Assembly (NCBI RefSeq): GCF_001424405.1
Contig: NZ_LMPS01000009.1
Span: 153,955 to 217,954 of the forward strand
Length of the DNA: 64,000 nt
Reading direction: 5' to 3'
From: Dyadobacter sp. Leaf189
GTDB lineage: Bacteria; Bacteroidota; Bacteroidia; Cytophagales; Spirosomataceae
Both the position numbers and the translations under genes were made by a program. Below the pieces are notes generated by a model. It was not told the DNA's origin. It was given only the letters and a program-made list of their open reading frames with translations, and did not search any database. The first letter of the stretch is position 1. Each line of letters begins with the position of its first letter. This document shows positions 1 through 7,829 of this stretch, in pieces.

Positions 1-1
1 A

Positions 2-220
2 GTACTTACAACCAGCACGCTGCTCCCGGCGATGACATTCTCGAACTTCGAAGACATGCTGCCGAAAGCCACCTTTATCCGCATTCACCGCTCCTTTATC
101 GTCAACAAATCAAAGATCAGCCACATCGAAGGCAACCGCATTTTCCTCAACCAAACCGAGCTACCGATCGGGACGAGCTATCGCGAGGGTTTATTGAAAG
201 AGCTCGGGCTGAATTCATAA
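2..220 (+). CDS. LytTR-type response regulator, C-terminal part only
   Basis: The frame is open from the left edge of the window, so this is the 3' end of a longer gene. The visible 72 residues match the C-terminal half of a LytTR DNA-binding domain: a threonine-rich strand, then FIRIHRSFIVN, then the ISHIEGN and LPIGTSYRE segments typical of LytR/AgrA-type output domains. Such proteins usually carry an N-terminal receiver domain and control neighbouring genes together with a membrane histidine kinase; neither is visible here. An ATG at 32 exists but falls inside the domain, so it is not taken as the start. The fold call is secure; the targets are unknown. Confidence 0.85.
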   Translation, partial: VLTTSTLLPAMTFSNFEDMLPKATFIRIHRSFIVNKSKISHIEGNRIFLNQTELPIGTSYREGLLKELGLNS

Positions 221-349
221 GTAACTTCTTACTAAGCCGCAAGTTGTTCTCATTATTTACCAGTCAATAAGTCATATCCGCCGACAGCACATCGGCAAAG
301 AAGCCGTATACAGTACTTCATACATTGTTAACAGATCTGCCTGACTTCA

Positions 350-2083
350 ATGCGATCTATTATAACTCTTGTATCAGGTCTGCTATCAATGAATTGTTCC
401 CGAATATTGCCACGTCTGATATGTACCTGCATTATCTTCTCCTACTTTTTCCTGATCATACTGCATGCTGTTAACATCCCAAGGGGTGACGACCTTTATT
501 GTCTGCTGTTGTTTACCCAATCTTTCAGGGATGCCAAAAGCTGGACACAATGTTTTCAGTTGCTGTTTGAACAATGGGTCGAGCATCGCATCATCTACTC
601 CCGACTCACTGCGCTGGCTTCCTACTGGCTGCATGGCACCCTGAATTTCAAAACGATTATGATAATAGGCAATGCGTCGCTGCTTGGCATCACATTTCTT
701 ATTTACAGACTCCTGCAAAGAATTGGCTTATCGATTTCCTATCTGTTACCAGTGGTATTAACACTTTTCAGCCCGGTTATGTATGAAGGAAATCTCTGGG
801 CAGGAGCAGCTACGGTTTACATGCCGGTATGTTTTACCGGCATGTTATCTATTTACTTACTTACCGTTCCTTCGCGCATCGCTTTCGTATCGGCAGTGTT
901 TGCTGCAATATTAGCTACCTATTCTTTTGGCAATGGGATGTTTACTTTTCTTGCTGGATGCGCCGTTTTACTGTATCTGAAAAAAACTCTGACAGCCTGC
1001 CTGTGGATGCTCGTTGGTCTGGCCGCTGCACTAATATATTTTGGTGGTTTCAAAACCCACAGTGCAACGAGCGCATTTGACTGGGCAGTTCATTTCCGAT
1101 ATCCCGCATACATTTTCTACAATTTTTCCGCGTTTGTAGGAGGAATATTCAACTACTATGAGAATGTCAATGGCCCAGTTGCCTTACAGAATACTCCCGC
1201 CATTTTGTGTGGTGTCGCAATATCTGTTTTTATAGCTTGGAGCCTGTTTAAAATTGCTACCACTCGGTCGCACGATGAGCGCGGAATGTTCGCTGTCAAA
1301 GCTACGTGGATAGGATTTGTTATTTTTATCGGCATTACTTCTGTGGTAATTGCCTATTCCAGAACCTCGGCACCACAAATGACGGTGGTTTCCAGCAGGT
1401 ACAAGATCTACTCAATGACTGCCTTTCTGCTGGTTTACCTGTGGTGCCTTATCTCTTTTAAAAAGCAAAGGACTATCGGGATTATTTTTGCGACTACCAG
1501 TGCAATTCTGCTCGTATTTAATTACTTTGTTTACTATGAAAAGTTTGTTAACTATAAGTCGCACAGCTTAGCTGGCCTCTTTAATTATACAAACCGTGGC
1601 CAATGGATCATATACAACGGCTCATACTTTGAAGGTGCAAGCAAGCTGATTTGCGATAGTATCCGCAACAACCCTAAGCCGGTTTTTCATTTCCAGCCTG
1701 TTTTCCACGAGCTTAGTAGGGAAGCACTCAGCAAAGCACCTGCTTTGCTTGATGTGCGGGTTATTGAGAACAAACATTCTTCCAACCGATTTATAAGCAG
1801 TATTTCTGTTGGCACTAATGCATTTCCTACCACGCCCAATATGTCGCAGGGAGTGTATTTGGTTATGTACAATGAAGAAGATATCGTTCTTTTTGCTGCA
1901 AATCCATTGAAAAACGGGAGGTTTAATATGCTGCGGCAGCGGAATTATTTCAAGCCTGGATTTTACCTGGAAGAAGACATCCATAGAGCGATGCGCAAGG
2001 GCAAGGTCTACAAACTTGCCGTGTTCTGTCCGACAGAAAAGGAGAAGCTCAGGCTGATTAATCACCAAATTACGGGTATATAA
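350..2083 (+). CDS. Multi-pass inner-membrane protein of unknown function
   Basis: A 577-residue protein with many hydrophobic stretches from residue 23 to about 410, followed by a soluble C-terminal region of roughly 170 residues. After the first membrane segment comes a loop with PRGDD and a later HRIIYSRL segment. Acidic residues in the first extracytoplasmic loop, many membrane helices and a soluble tail recall GT-C type glycosyltransferases, but no family motif is certain. A second ATG at 389 would give a protein 13 residues shorter and is possible. The gene stands alone, with about 130 bp upstream and 270 bp downstream to its neighbours. I do not recognise the family. Confidence 0.7.
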   Translation: MRSIITLVSGLLSMNCSRILPRLICTCIIFSYFFLIILHAVNIPRGDDLYCLLLFTQSFRDAKSWTQCFQLLFEQWVEHRIIYSRLTALASYWLHGTLNFKTIMIIGNASLLGITFLIYRLLQRIGLSISYLLPVVLTLFSPVMYEGNLWAGAATVYMPVCFTGMLSIYLLTVPSRIAFVSAVFAAILATYSFGNGMFTFLAGCAVLLYLKKTLTACLWMLVGLAAALIYFGGFKTHSATSAFDWAVHFRYPAYIFYNFSAFVGGIFNYYENVNGPVALQNTPAILCGVAISVFIAWSLFKIATTRSHDERGMFAVKATWIGFVIFIGITSVVIAYSRTSAPQMTVVSSRYKIYSMTAFLLVYLWCLISFKKQRTIGIIFATTSAILLVFNYFVYYEKFVNYKSHSLAGLFNYTNRGQWIIYNGSYFEGASKLICDSIRNNPKPVFHFQPVFHELSREALSKAPALLDVRVIENKHSSNRFISSISVGTNAFPTTPNMSQGVYLVMYNEEDIVLFAANPLKNGRFNMLRQRNYFKPGFYLEEDIHRAMRKGKVYKLAVFCPTEKEKLRLINHQITGI

Positions 2084-2266
2084 CCCCCGGAGATACTGAG
2101 CCAAACAGCCCCCGTCAACTCTTTTTTCGCATTTTAGTTTTGAGTAAAATGCATTCATCAAATTTGGAGTAATTGCGCTATACCAGCAATTTATTCTGAC
2201 ATTATGACTACCATAAAACAATCTATTTTCTAACACTTATTATACTATTTCAAGAATTTTTAGTTT

Positions 2267-2299
2267 TTTGTTTTTATGTGAACAAATCCTGTATGTTTG
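2267..2299 (+). promoter_or_regulatory. Bacteroidota-type promoter of the glutamate dehydrogenase gene
   Basis: TTTG at 2267-2270 is followed after 21 bp by TATGTTTG at 2292-2299. This fits the -33 TTTG / -7 TAnnTTTG consensus of the Bacteroidota primary sigma factor. Transcription would start near 2305, giving a leader of about 48 nt before the ATG at 2353. The promoter lies inside the longer reading frame that begins at GTG 2278, which argues against that upstream start. Confidence 0.7.
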
Positions 2300-2352
2300 T
2301 GTTGTTAAATACACATTATTCATTAACATACTTTATTTCAATTAGTTATAAA

Positions 2353-3627
2353 ATGTCATATATAGAACCAGCTCCCATTAAGGACAAAGAAAATCCTTTG
2401 GAGTCAATGATGCAGCGTTTTGATAAAGCAGTGGACATTCTAGGAATATCCGAAGAAATGTACCATATATTGAAAGTACCACGCAAGCAGGTAATTGTCG
2501 GTTTGCCAGTCACAATGGACTCAGGCGAGATCCGGACTTTTGAAGGTTACCGCGTGATCCACTCTACCATCCTGGGCCCGAGCAAAGGCGGTATCCGTTT
2601 TGATCCGGATGTAAATCTCGACGAAGTGCGCGCGCTTGCCGCGTGGATGACGTGGAAATGCGCAGTAGTGGATATTCCTTACGGAGGCGCAAAAGGTGGC
2701 GTTGCTTGTAATCCAAGAGAAATGTCTGCCGGTGAGATCGAACGTTTGATGCGCGCTTACACCACTGCATTGCTCGATGTTTTCGGCCCCGACCAGGATA
2801 TTCCTGCACCGGATATGGGAACCGGCCCGCGTGAAATGGCGTGGTTAATGGATGAATACTCCAAATCGAAAGGAATGACAGTACCCGCAGTGGTAACAGG
2901 GAAGCCGCTCGTCCTGGGTGGGTCACTGGGCCGAACGGAGGCAACGGGCCGCGGCGTAATGGTTTCGGCACTTGCCGGAATGGAGAAGCTGCGCATTAAT
3001 CCTTACCGCGCTACTGCGGCTGTGCAGGGTTTTGGTAACGTAGGCTCACACGCGGCTATGCTGCTCCGCGACCGTGGCGTGGCTATTCACGCGATCAGTG
3101 ATATTTCCGGTGCGTATTACAACGACAAGGGAATTGATATTGCTGCCGCAGTAGCTTACCGCGACGGCAATAAAGGTTCGCTCGAAGGCTTTGCCGGCGC
3201 AGAACTTATTCCAGGTGACGATCTGCTCACATTACCTGTCGACGTACTGGTACCAGCCGCCAAAGAAGATGTAATTACCCGGAAAAACGTGTCGGGCATT
3301 CAGGCAAAAATGATCGTCGAAGGCGCAAATGGGCCTACTTCTTCCAAAGCCGACGATATTATCAATGAAAAAGGAATTATGGTTGTGCCGGATATTCTAG
3401 CCAATGCTGGCGGCGTGACTGTTTCTTATTTTGAATGGGTTCAAAACAGGATCGGCTACAAATGGACGCTCGAACGGATCAATCGCCGTACCGACCGGAT
3501 CATGAAAGATTCATTCGATAAAGTCTACGAAATTTCACAAAAACACAAAGTATCACTCCGCATCGCTGCATATATTGTTGCGATCGACAAGGTTTCGAGT
3601 ACCTACAAGTTTAGAGGCGGGTTTTAG
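2353..3627 (+). CDS. gdhA: Glutamate dehydrogenase (Glu/Leu/Phe/Val dehydrogenase family)
   Basis: A cytosolic enzyme interconverting glutamate and 2-oxoglutarate plus ammonium with NAD(P)H. The 424-residue length is standard for hexameric bacterial and archaeal GDH. The catalytic lysine lies in PYGGAKGG (K114), preceded by the substrate-binding GPSKGGIRF segment. The Rossmann domain shows QGFGNVGSHAA, and EGANGPTS and DILANAGGV follow in order. The frame can be extended upstream to GTG 2278, but those 25 residues are not family-like and overlap a good promoter, so ATG 2353 is chosen. Cofactor preference was not determined; leucine or valine dehydrogenase is less likely given the length and motifs. 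Confidence 0.93.
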   Translation: MSYIEPAPIKDKENPLESMMQRFDKAVDILGISEEMYHILKVPRKQVIVGLPVTMDSGEIRTFEGYRVIHSTILGPSKGGIRFDPDVNLDEVRALAAWMTWKCAVVDIPYGGAKGGVACNPREMSAGEIERLMRAYTTALLDVFGPDQDIPAPDMGTGPREMAWLMDEYSKSKGMTVPAVVTGKPLVLGGSLGRTEATGRGVMVSALAGMEKLRINPYRATAAVQGFGNVGSHAAMLLRDRGVAIHAISDISGAYYNDKGIDIAAAVAYRDGNKGSLEGFAGAELIPGDDLLTLPVDVLVPAAKEDVITRKNVSGIQAKMIVEGANGPTSSKADDIINEKGIMVVPDILANAGGVTVSYFEWVQNRIGYKWTLERINRRTDRIMKDSFDKVYEISQKHKVSLRIAAYIVAIDKVSSTYKFRGGF

Positions 3628-3630
3628 GAA

Positions 3631-3762
3631 GTCATTGGTGGTCATTTATTGTCATTGAGGTCATTGAGGTTATTTATGTTGTAGTAGATGTTTAGGCAAA
3701 CTAGCACACTTCCGACACTAACAACAATAATGACTATAAATGACTGTTAAATGACCACCAAT
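3631..3762. repeat. Intergenic GTCATT repeat forming a large inverted repeat
   Basis: Four direct GTCATT copies at 3631, 3641, 3651 and 3660 face three AATGAC copies around 3729-3754. The outer arms form a perfect 15-bp inverted repeat at 3634-3648 and 3748-3762, about 100 bp apart. The element fills the gap between the glutamate dehydrogenase and histidine kinase genes. GTCATT units recur in the gap at 37.6 kb. A folded transcript could act as a weak terminator or stabilise the 3' end; that is inference. Confidence 0.6.
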
Positions 3763-3862
3763 AACCCCCTTTCCCTCAACATTACCCCTACATTAACAAA
3801 CCCCGCCGCTGCATCTTCTTAAAGACAGAAATGTTAACTTTAAGGCAACAAAGCAGCTCAGT

Positions 3863-4954
3863 ATGTCATTAAGTCCGCGTTTTATCGCATTTATCCTCGC
3901 TTTCCTTATCTCGCTCATTACCACTACATTTCTTGCATTTGTAGACGGTGTTTCAAAGGGTATGTTGTTCGTTGTGGCGATTGCCTCCTTTATCTCATCC
4001 TTCTTCCTGGTATTGTATGCCGTCGACATCCTGGTTTTCCGGGAGGTGAACAAAATGTACCGTACAATACACAAGCTGAAAATGCGCGATTTCAATATGG
4101 CGCCGCGCAAAAAGCTGATCCAGGAATCAAATCCCCTGAAAACGATCAACGATGAAATTTTTGTTTATGTAACCAAAAAACAGAAAGAGATCGACGAGCT
4201 TAAAAAGCTGGAATTGTTCAGAAGAGAGTTCCTGGCCGACGTTTCGCACGAATTCAAAACACCTATTTTCGCAGCTCAGGGCTTTATTCACACATTGCTT
4301 GATGGCGCCATGGAGGACGAGAATGTACGTGAAAGGTTCCTTAGAAAGGCCGCCAATAACCTTGATAGTCTTGATGTACTGGTTAAAGACCTGCTGGTTT
4401 TATCCCAGATGGAAACCGGCGACATTAAGATGAACCTGCTGCCTACGGACATCCGTCAAATGACAGTCAACATTTTCGGTCGGCTTGAAAATATCGCCAA
4501 ATCCAAGAATGTAGTGCTGAAAGTGAAACCCGACGAGCTGCCGGAAGTCTGGGTAATGGCCGACGCCGACCGGATGGAGCAGGTAATGCTCAACCTGATC
4601 GAGAATGCGATCAAATACGGAAATGAAGGCGGAAAAGTAGTTGTACAGTTTAGTGAAGGCAAAAAATACATGGAGGTGGCTGTGAGAGATACCGGCCCGG
4701 GTATCCCACATGAACATTTGAACCGTATATTTGAGCGTTTCTATCGGGTAGACAAAAGCCGGAGTAAGGAAATCGGCGGCACCGGTTTGGGATTGGCGAT
4801 CGTAAAGCACATACTGAATGCGCATAATACCAAAATTGCAGTGATGTCAAAGCCCGAGAAAGGAACGACTTTCTCATTCAAACTTGAAAAAGCCTTTGGT
4901 ACCACACACGCCGAGGCTGGGGAGGAAGAAATAACAGCCCAGTTGAATTCTTAA
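3863..4954 (+). CDS. Membrane sensor histidine kinase, orphan
   Basis: 363 residues. Two membrane helices at about residues 7-27 and 35-57 are joined by a short loop, so there is no real periplasmic sensor domain. A linker is followed by a HisKA domain with the phosphoacceptor histidine H129 in LADVSHEFKTP. The HATPase domain shows the N box NLIENAIKYG, G1 DTGPGIP, the F box FERFYRVDKSRS and G2 GGTGLGLAI. This arrangement is PhoR/ResE-like. No response regulator gene lies beside it, so the partner is encoded elsewhere. The signal is probably sensed within or close to the membrane, judging from the missing periplasmic domain. Confidence 0.92.
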   Translation: MSLSPRFIAFILAFLISLITTTFLAFVDGVSKGMLFVVAIASFISSFFLVLYAVDILVFREVNKMYRTIHKLKMRDFNMAPRKKLIQESNPLKTINDEIFVYVTKKQKEIDELKKLELFRREFLADVSHEFKTPIFAAQGFIHTLLDGAMEDENVRERFLRKAANNLDSLDVLVKDLLVLSQMETGDIKMNLLPTDIRQMTVNIFGRLENIAKSKNVVLKVKPDELPEVWVMADADRMEQVMLNLIENAIKYGNEGGKVVVQFSEGKKYMEVAVRDTGPGIPHEHLNRIFERFYRVDKSRSKEIGGTGLGLAIVKHILNAHNTKIAVMSKPEKGTTFSFKLEKAFGTTHAEAGEEEITAQLNS

Positions 4955-4980
4955 CATTTCAAATCCATAAACCATTAAGC

Positions 4981-5280
4981 ATGTTTGTACATAACGTATT
5001 TTTCTGGCTCAAAGAAAAAGACAACGCTGCAGCGCGGGAGCAACTTCTGGCAGGTATCAAGTCCCTGGAAGCGATCGAATCCATTGAATCCGTTTACATC
5101 GGCACCCCAGCCGCAACCCGTCGCCCGGTTATTGACGCCACTTACGACTTTGCCGAAATCCTGGTCTTCGCCGACGAGGCTGCACACGACGTGTACCAGG
5201 TTCACCCACTTCACAAAAAGTTCGTAGAAGAGAACTCGCACCTTTGGGAGCGTGTGCTGATCTACGACGTAGAGGCATAA
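4981..5280 (+). CDS. Dabb (stress-responsive alpha/beta barrel) domain protein
   Basis: A 99-residue single-domain protein starting MFVHNVFFWLKE and ending with a conserved HPLHKKFVEE stretch. This is the pattern of the dimeric alpha/beta-barrel (Dabb) family, related to plant stress protein HS1 and to small dimeric barrel enzymes. Bacterial members are mostly of unknown role. It begins 26 bp after the histidine kinase stop codon, so co-transcription is likely. The family call is good; a substrate cannot be named. Confidence 0.85.
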   Translation: MFVHNVFFWLKEKDNAAAREQLLAGIKSLEAIESIESVYIGTPAATRRPVIDATYDFAEILVFADEAAHDVYQVHPLHKKFVEENSHLWERVLIYDVEA

Positions 5281-5292
5281 CCGAATGCAAAC

Positions 5293-5405
5293 ATTTGTTA
5301 ACAGGTTATCCACAACCAGTATGTGGATAACCTGTTAACAAATCCACATTAACCGCAAATACAGCGTGTTAACCTGCATTTACGAGTTATTTACACTGTG
5401 GATAA
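5293..5405. other. DnaA-box cluster: candidate replication origin or DnaA-binding locus
   Basis: Three perfect copies of the DnaA box TTATCCACA occur within 100 bp: 5306-5314 on the plus strand, 5322-5330 and 5397-5405 on the minus strand. The first two form the core of a perfect 22-bp inverted repeat (5293-5314 and 5322-5343) with a 7-bp spacer. A one-mismatch box, TTATTTACA, lies at 5387-5395. The palindrome GTTAAC occurs three times (5297, 5334, 5368). The stretch carries no gene and lies between the Dabb gene and a small lipoprotein. Flanking genes all run rightward, which is not the divergent pattern expected at an origin, so a DnaA titration or regulatory site is an alternative. Confidence 0.6.
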
Positions 5406-5492
5406 CTTATTTGACAACACGTTTGCCAGCTGCCTGATGGCACTATTCACGGAATGGGATCGTTTTATAGAAAGCACAAAACGAACGAAGCC

Positions 5493-5792
5493 ATGAGAAC
5501 AAACAGAGTCATGTTGTCGGTGATCGTAACGATTATTACAGCAATAAGCATTTCATCCTGTACCTACCGGGCCTCCTACAATCCTGGCTATGATTATGGT
5601 TACAGGCACGGGCATCGGTATTATTACCGCGCACCAGCTCCACCGCCACGTGTAGTGGTCGTGAAGCCGCACCGCCGGGTAATACATGCGGATCACTACA
5701 GACCAAGCCGACAAAATGATAAAGTATACAGACGTCAGTATAACCGGGGCAACCGATATGGTCATGGAAACAGGACCAGGGGACCAAGATGA
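5493..5792 (+). CDS. Small basic lipoprotein, Tyr/Arg/His-rich
   Basis: 99 residues from ATG 5493. A lipoprotein signal peptide (MRTNRV, a hydrophobic stretch, then ISISSC) puts the lipidated cysteine at about residue 23. The mature part is low in complexity and very rich in Tyr, Arg, His, Gly and Pro (YDYGYRHGHRYYYR, PAPPPRVVVVKPHRR). Such proteins are common, poorly characterised envelope components of Bacteroidota. The frame extends 13 codons upstream to 5454, but that would place a polar stretch before the signal peptide. It may share transcripts with the acyltransfer operon that follows, separated from it by a hairpin. Confidence 0.75.
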   Translation: MRTNRVMLSVIVTIITAISISSCTYRASYNPGYDYGYRHGHRYYYRAPAPPPRVVVVKPHRRVIHADHYRPSRQNDKVYRRQYNRGNRYGHGNRTRGPR

Positions 5793-5819
5793 CGTAAACA
5801 TTTTAAGCCTTAATTAAAC

Positions 5820-5866
5820 GGGCCGGAAGCCGGAGATAACTCTTCGCTTTCCGGCCTGTTCTTTTA
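5820..5866 (+). terminator. Rho-independent terminator or attenuator before the acyl-AMP ligase gene
   Basis: The stem GGCCGGAA (5821-5828) pairs with TTCCGGCC (5849-5856) across a 20-nt loop and is followed by TGTTCTTTTAT. The T-rich end lies only about 4 nt before the ATG at 5870. It ends the lipoprotein transcript. Because no clear promoter is visible between it and the next gene, it may also attenuate entry into the operon. Confidence 0.7.
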
Positions 5867-5869
5867 TCT

Positions 5870-7513
5870 ATGCATATACTCGATATACTGGAATCAAATG
5901 CTGAGTTGTATCCGGGCAAACTGGCTTACGGCTTTTTAGGCAAAGACGGCGAATTGACCGAGCAGATACTTTACGCTGAGCTAAGTCAGCAGGTAAATGT
6001 CATTTCGGCCGGGCTCTCCGATCGATATCAGCCAGGCTCGCGCGTGCTGATTTTGCTGCCTGCGGAGGCAGCCTTTATCCGCTTCTTTCTTTCGTCTCTG
6101 AAAGCACAACTAGTTGCAGTACCTTGCCCGATTGGTTACTCCGAATCGGGTATTCACCGGATCCTGAATATTATCCGCAATTGTGAAGCGGCAGCGATCA
6201 TCACCAACAGAAAAACCTTTAAAATGCTTTTCCAAAGGCAAAATGATGCCGTAAAATCGTTAAAGGATTGTTCTGTTGAGTGGCTGTTTACCGATGAAAT
6301 GGCATTTGATACCGCGCCTGTCAGCAATGCGGTTCAGAAAATTGATCCTCACCAAACGGCTTACCTGCAATATACCTCCGGCTCGACTAGCCTTCCTAAA
6401 GGAGTGATGATCAGTCACGCCAATCTGGTGGCTAACCTGAGTGCGATCAACAACTGTTTTGGAAGAACTGCCGATGATGTTTCGTTGACCTGGCTGCCGC
6501 ATTACCATGATATGGGCCTGGTAGACGGACTTTTATCTCCTTTGTATACGGGCGGAACAGGGATTGTCATTTCTCCTCTTTTATTCATTACCAAACCGTT
6601 TTTGTTCCTTCAGGCTATCAGTAACTACCGTGCAGGATTTTGTGGAGGTCCCGGTTTCGGACTTGATCATTGTGTTGCCAGAATATCCGGCGAACAGCTC
6701 GAAACACTGGATCTGAGTTCTTTGCGCGTGCTATATGTAGGTGCGGAACCGATACGCATATCCAGCCTCGAAAGGTTTGCTGAAACCATGAAAGTCACCG
6801 GGTTCCGGCGCAACAGCCTGGTACCCGCCTATGGATTGGCCGAAGCTACACTGGCCGTGAGCTTACATTTGAATGGAACGCCGATGGTCTACCACAAAAC
6901 AGCTGACCATTCCAAGGAGGTAGTCGCCTGCGGGCCGCCGGTGGAGTTTACCGAAGTTGCGATCGTTTCGCCAGAGACAAAGCAGGCATTACCACCGACC
7001 GAAACAGGTGAGATATGGGTCAAAAACGCTGGTGTGGCATTGGGATACTGGAAAAACCCGGAAGCTACGCAAGCTACTTTTCGGGCATATACCAGTGATG
7101 GCGACGGACCTTATCTGAGAACGGGGGATCTGGGCTTTATGGAAAACGGGAAACTCTTTATTACCGGCCGCACCAAAGAGCTGATTATCATCCGCGGCGT
7201 GAATTACTATCCGCAGGATATTGAAGAGGTGGTCGCCGAAAGCCACGTGGATGTTCAACCCAATGCAACTGCCGCCTTCTCAGTCAATACCGAAATTGGC
7301 GAATCGCTCGTGATTGTAGCAGAAGTAAGACGTATAGCACAGACAGATGAAGATTTGGATCAGATCAGGAACAAGGTCGCGCACAGTGTCGGGCTTGCAT
7401 TTGGATTGATTCCTCACAAAATTCTGCTGATCCCTCCGGGTAAGCTACCGAAGACTTCCAGTGGGAAAATTCAGAGGCTGCATGCCAGGGAATTATTTGG
7501 TAGTTTTGACTAA
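5870..7513 (+). CDS. Fatty acyl-AMP ligase (FAAL-type adenylating enzyme)
   Basis: 547 residues. It activates a fatty acid as acyl-AMP and is expected to load it onto the ACP encoded next door. Motifs in order: the P-loop YTSGSTSLPKGV (from residue 168), the FAAL-like block WLPHYHDMGLVDGLL, FCGGPGFGLDHCV, AYGLAEATL, LRTGDLGF, and the C-terminal A10 motif LPKTSSGK with K533. The segment after WLPHYHDMG and the GGP motif resemble FAALs rather than CoA ligases or NRPS adenylation domains. It is first in a run of six close same-strand genes; the ACP starts 17 bp downstream. The chain length accepted cannot be read from sequence. Confidence 0.9.
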   Translation: MHILDILESNAELYPGKLAYGFLGKDGELTEQILYAELSQQVNVISAGLSDRYQPGSRVLILLPAEAAFIRFFLSSLKAQLVAVPCPIGYSESGIHRILNIIRNCEAAAIITNRKTFKMLFQRQNDAVKSLKDCSVEWLFTDEMAFDTAPVSNAVQKIDPHQTAYLQYTSGSTSLPKGVMISHANLVANLSAINNCFGRTADDVSLTWLPHYHDMGLVDGLLSPLYTGGTGIVISPLLFITKPFLFLQAISNYRAGFCGGPGFGLDHCVARISGEQLETLDLSSLRVLYVGAEPIRISSLERFAETMKVTGFRRNSLVPAYGLAEATLAVSLHLNGTPMVYHKTADHSKEVVACGPPVEFTEVAIVSPETKQALPPTETGEIWVKNAGVALGYWKNPEATQATFRAYTSDGDGPYLRTGDLGFMENGKLFITGRTKELIIIRGVNYYPQDIEEVVAESHVDVQPNATAAFSVNTEIGESLVIVAEVRRIAQTDEDLDQIRNKVAHSVGLAFGLIPHKILLIPPGKLPKTSSGKIQRLHARELFGSFD

Positions 7514-7530
7514 AACAATGAATTACTATA

Positions 7531-7779
7531 ATGAATAAAACATTTACAGAAATCTCTGGTTGGATCGTTGAGAGCATTGCGCGCCATGCAGAAATGGATC
7601 CTACGCAGGTGCAGGTAGACGCGGACATCGTCAATTTCCGGCTGGACTCCCTTATTTTGGTCAACATCACAGCCGACCTGGAAGAGTGGCTCGGCATGGA
7701 GCTAAGTCCATCCATATTCTGGGAAATGGGCACGATCGCAGCTACAACCCACTGGATATTAGAGAATCAAGAAGTTTAG
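7531..7779 (+). CDS. Acyl carrier protein
   Basis: 82 residues, the usual size of a free-standing ACP. The phosphopantetheine attachment serine is S40 in FRLDSLILV; the flanking helices and the FWEMGTIAATTHWI tail fit the PP-binding fold. It lies between an acyl-AMP ligase and a P450, so it most likely carries the acyl chain for oxidation and then for transfer by the membrane acyltransferase, comparable in position and role to DltC. Housekeeping AcpP is unlikely because no fatty acid synthesis genes are adjacent and the LDSL context differs from the usual DSLD. It probably needs a phosphopantetheinyl transferase encoded elsewhere. Confidence 0.9.
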   Translation: MNKTFTEISGWIVESIARHAEMDPTQVQVDADIVNFRLDSLILVNITADLEEWLGMELSPSIFWEMGTIAATTHWILENQEV

Positions 7780-7829
7780 TCTATATTGCTGCCTCTTATC
7801 TACTTACAATCGTTCATAATCAGTAACCT

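Noticed and set aside
1622..2236. 204-codon minus-strand frame opposite the membrane protein gene
   Set aside because: Antisense shadow of a well-formed membrane protein; no recognisable domain and no plausible promoter.
2278..2352. Upstream extension of the glutamate dehydrogenase frame to GTG 2278
   Set aside because: The extra 25 residues are not family-like, and a TTTG-N21-TAnnTTTG promoter lies inside them.
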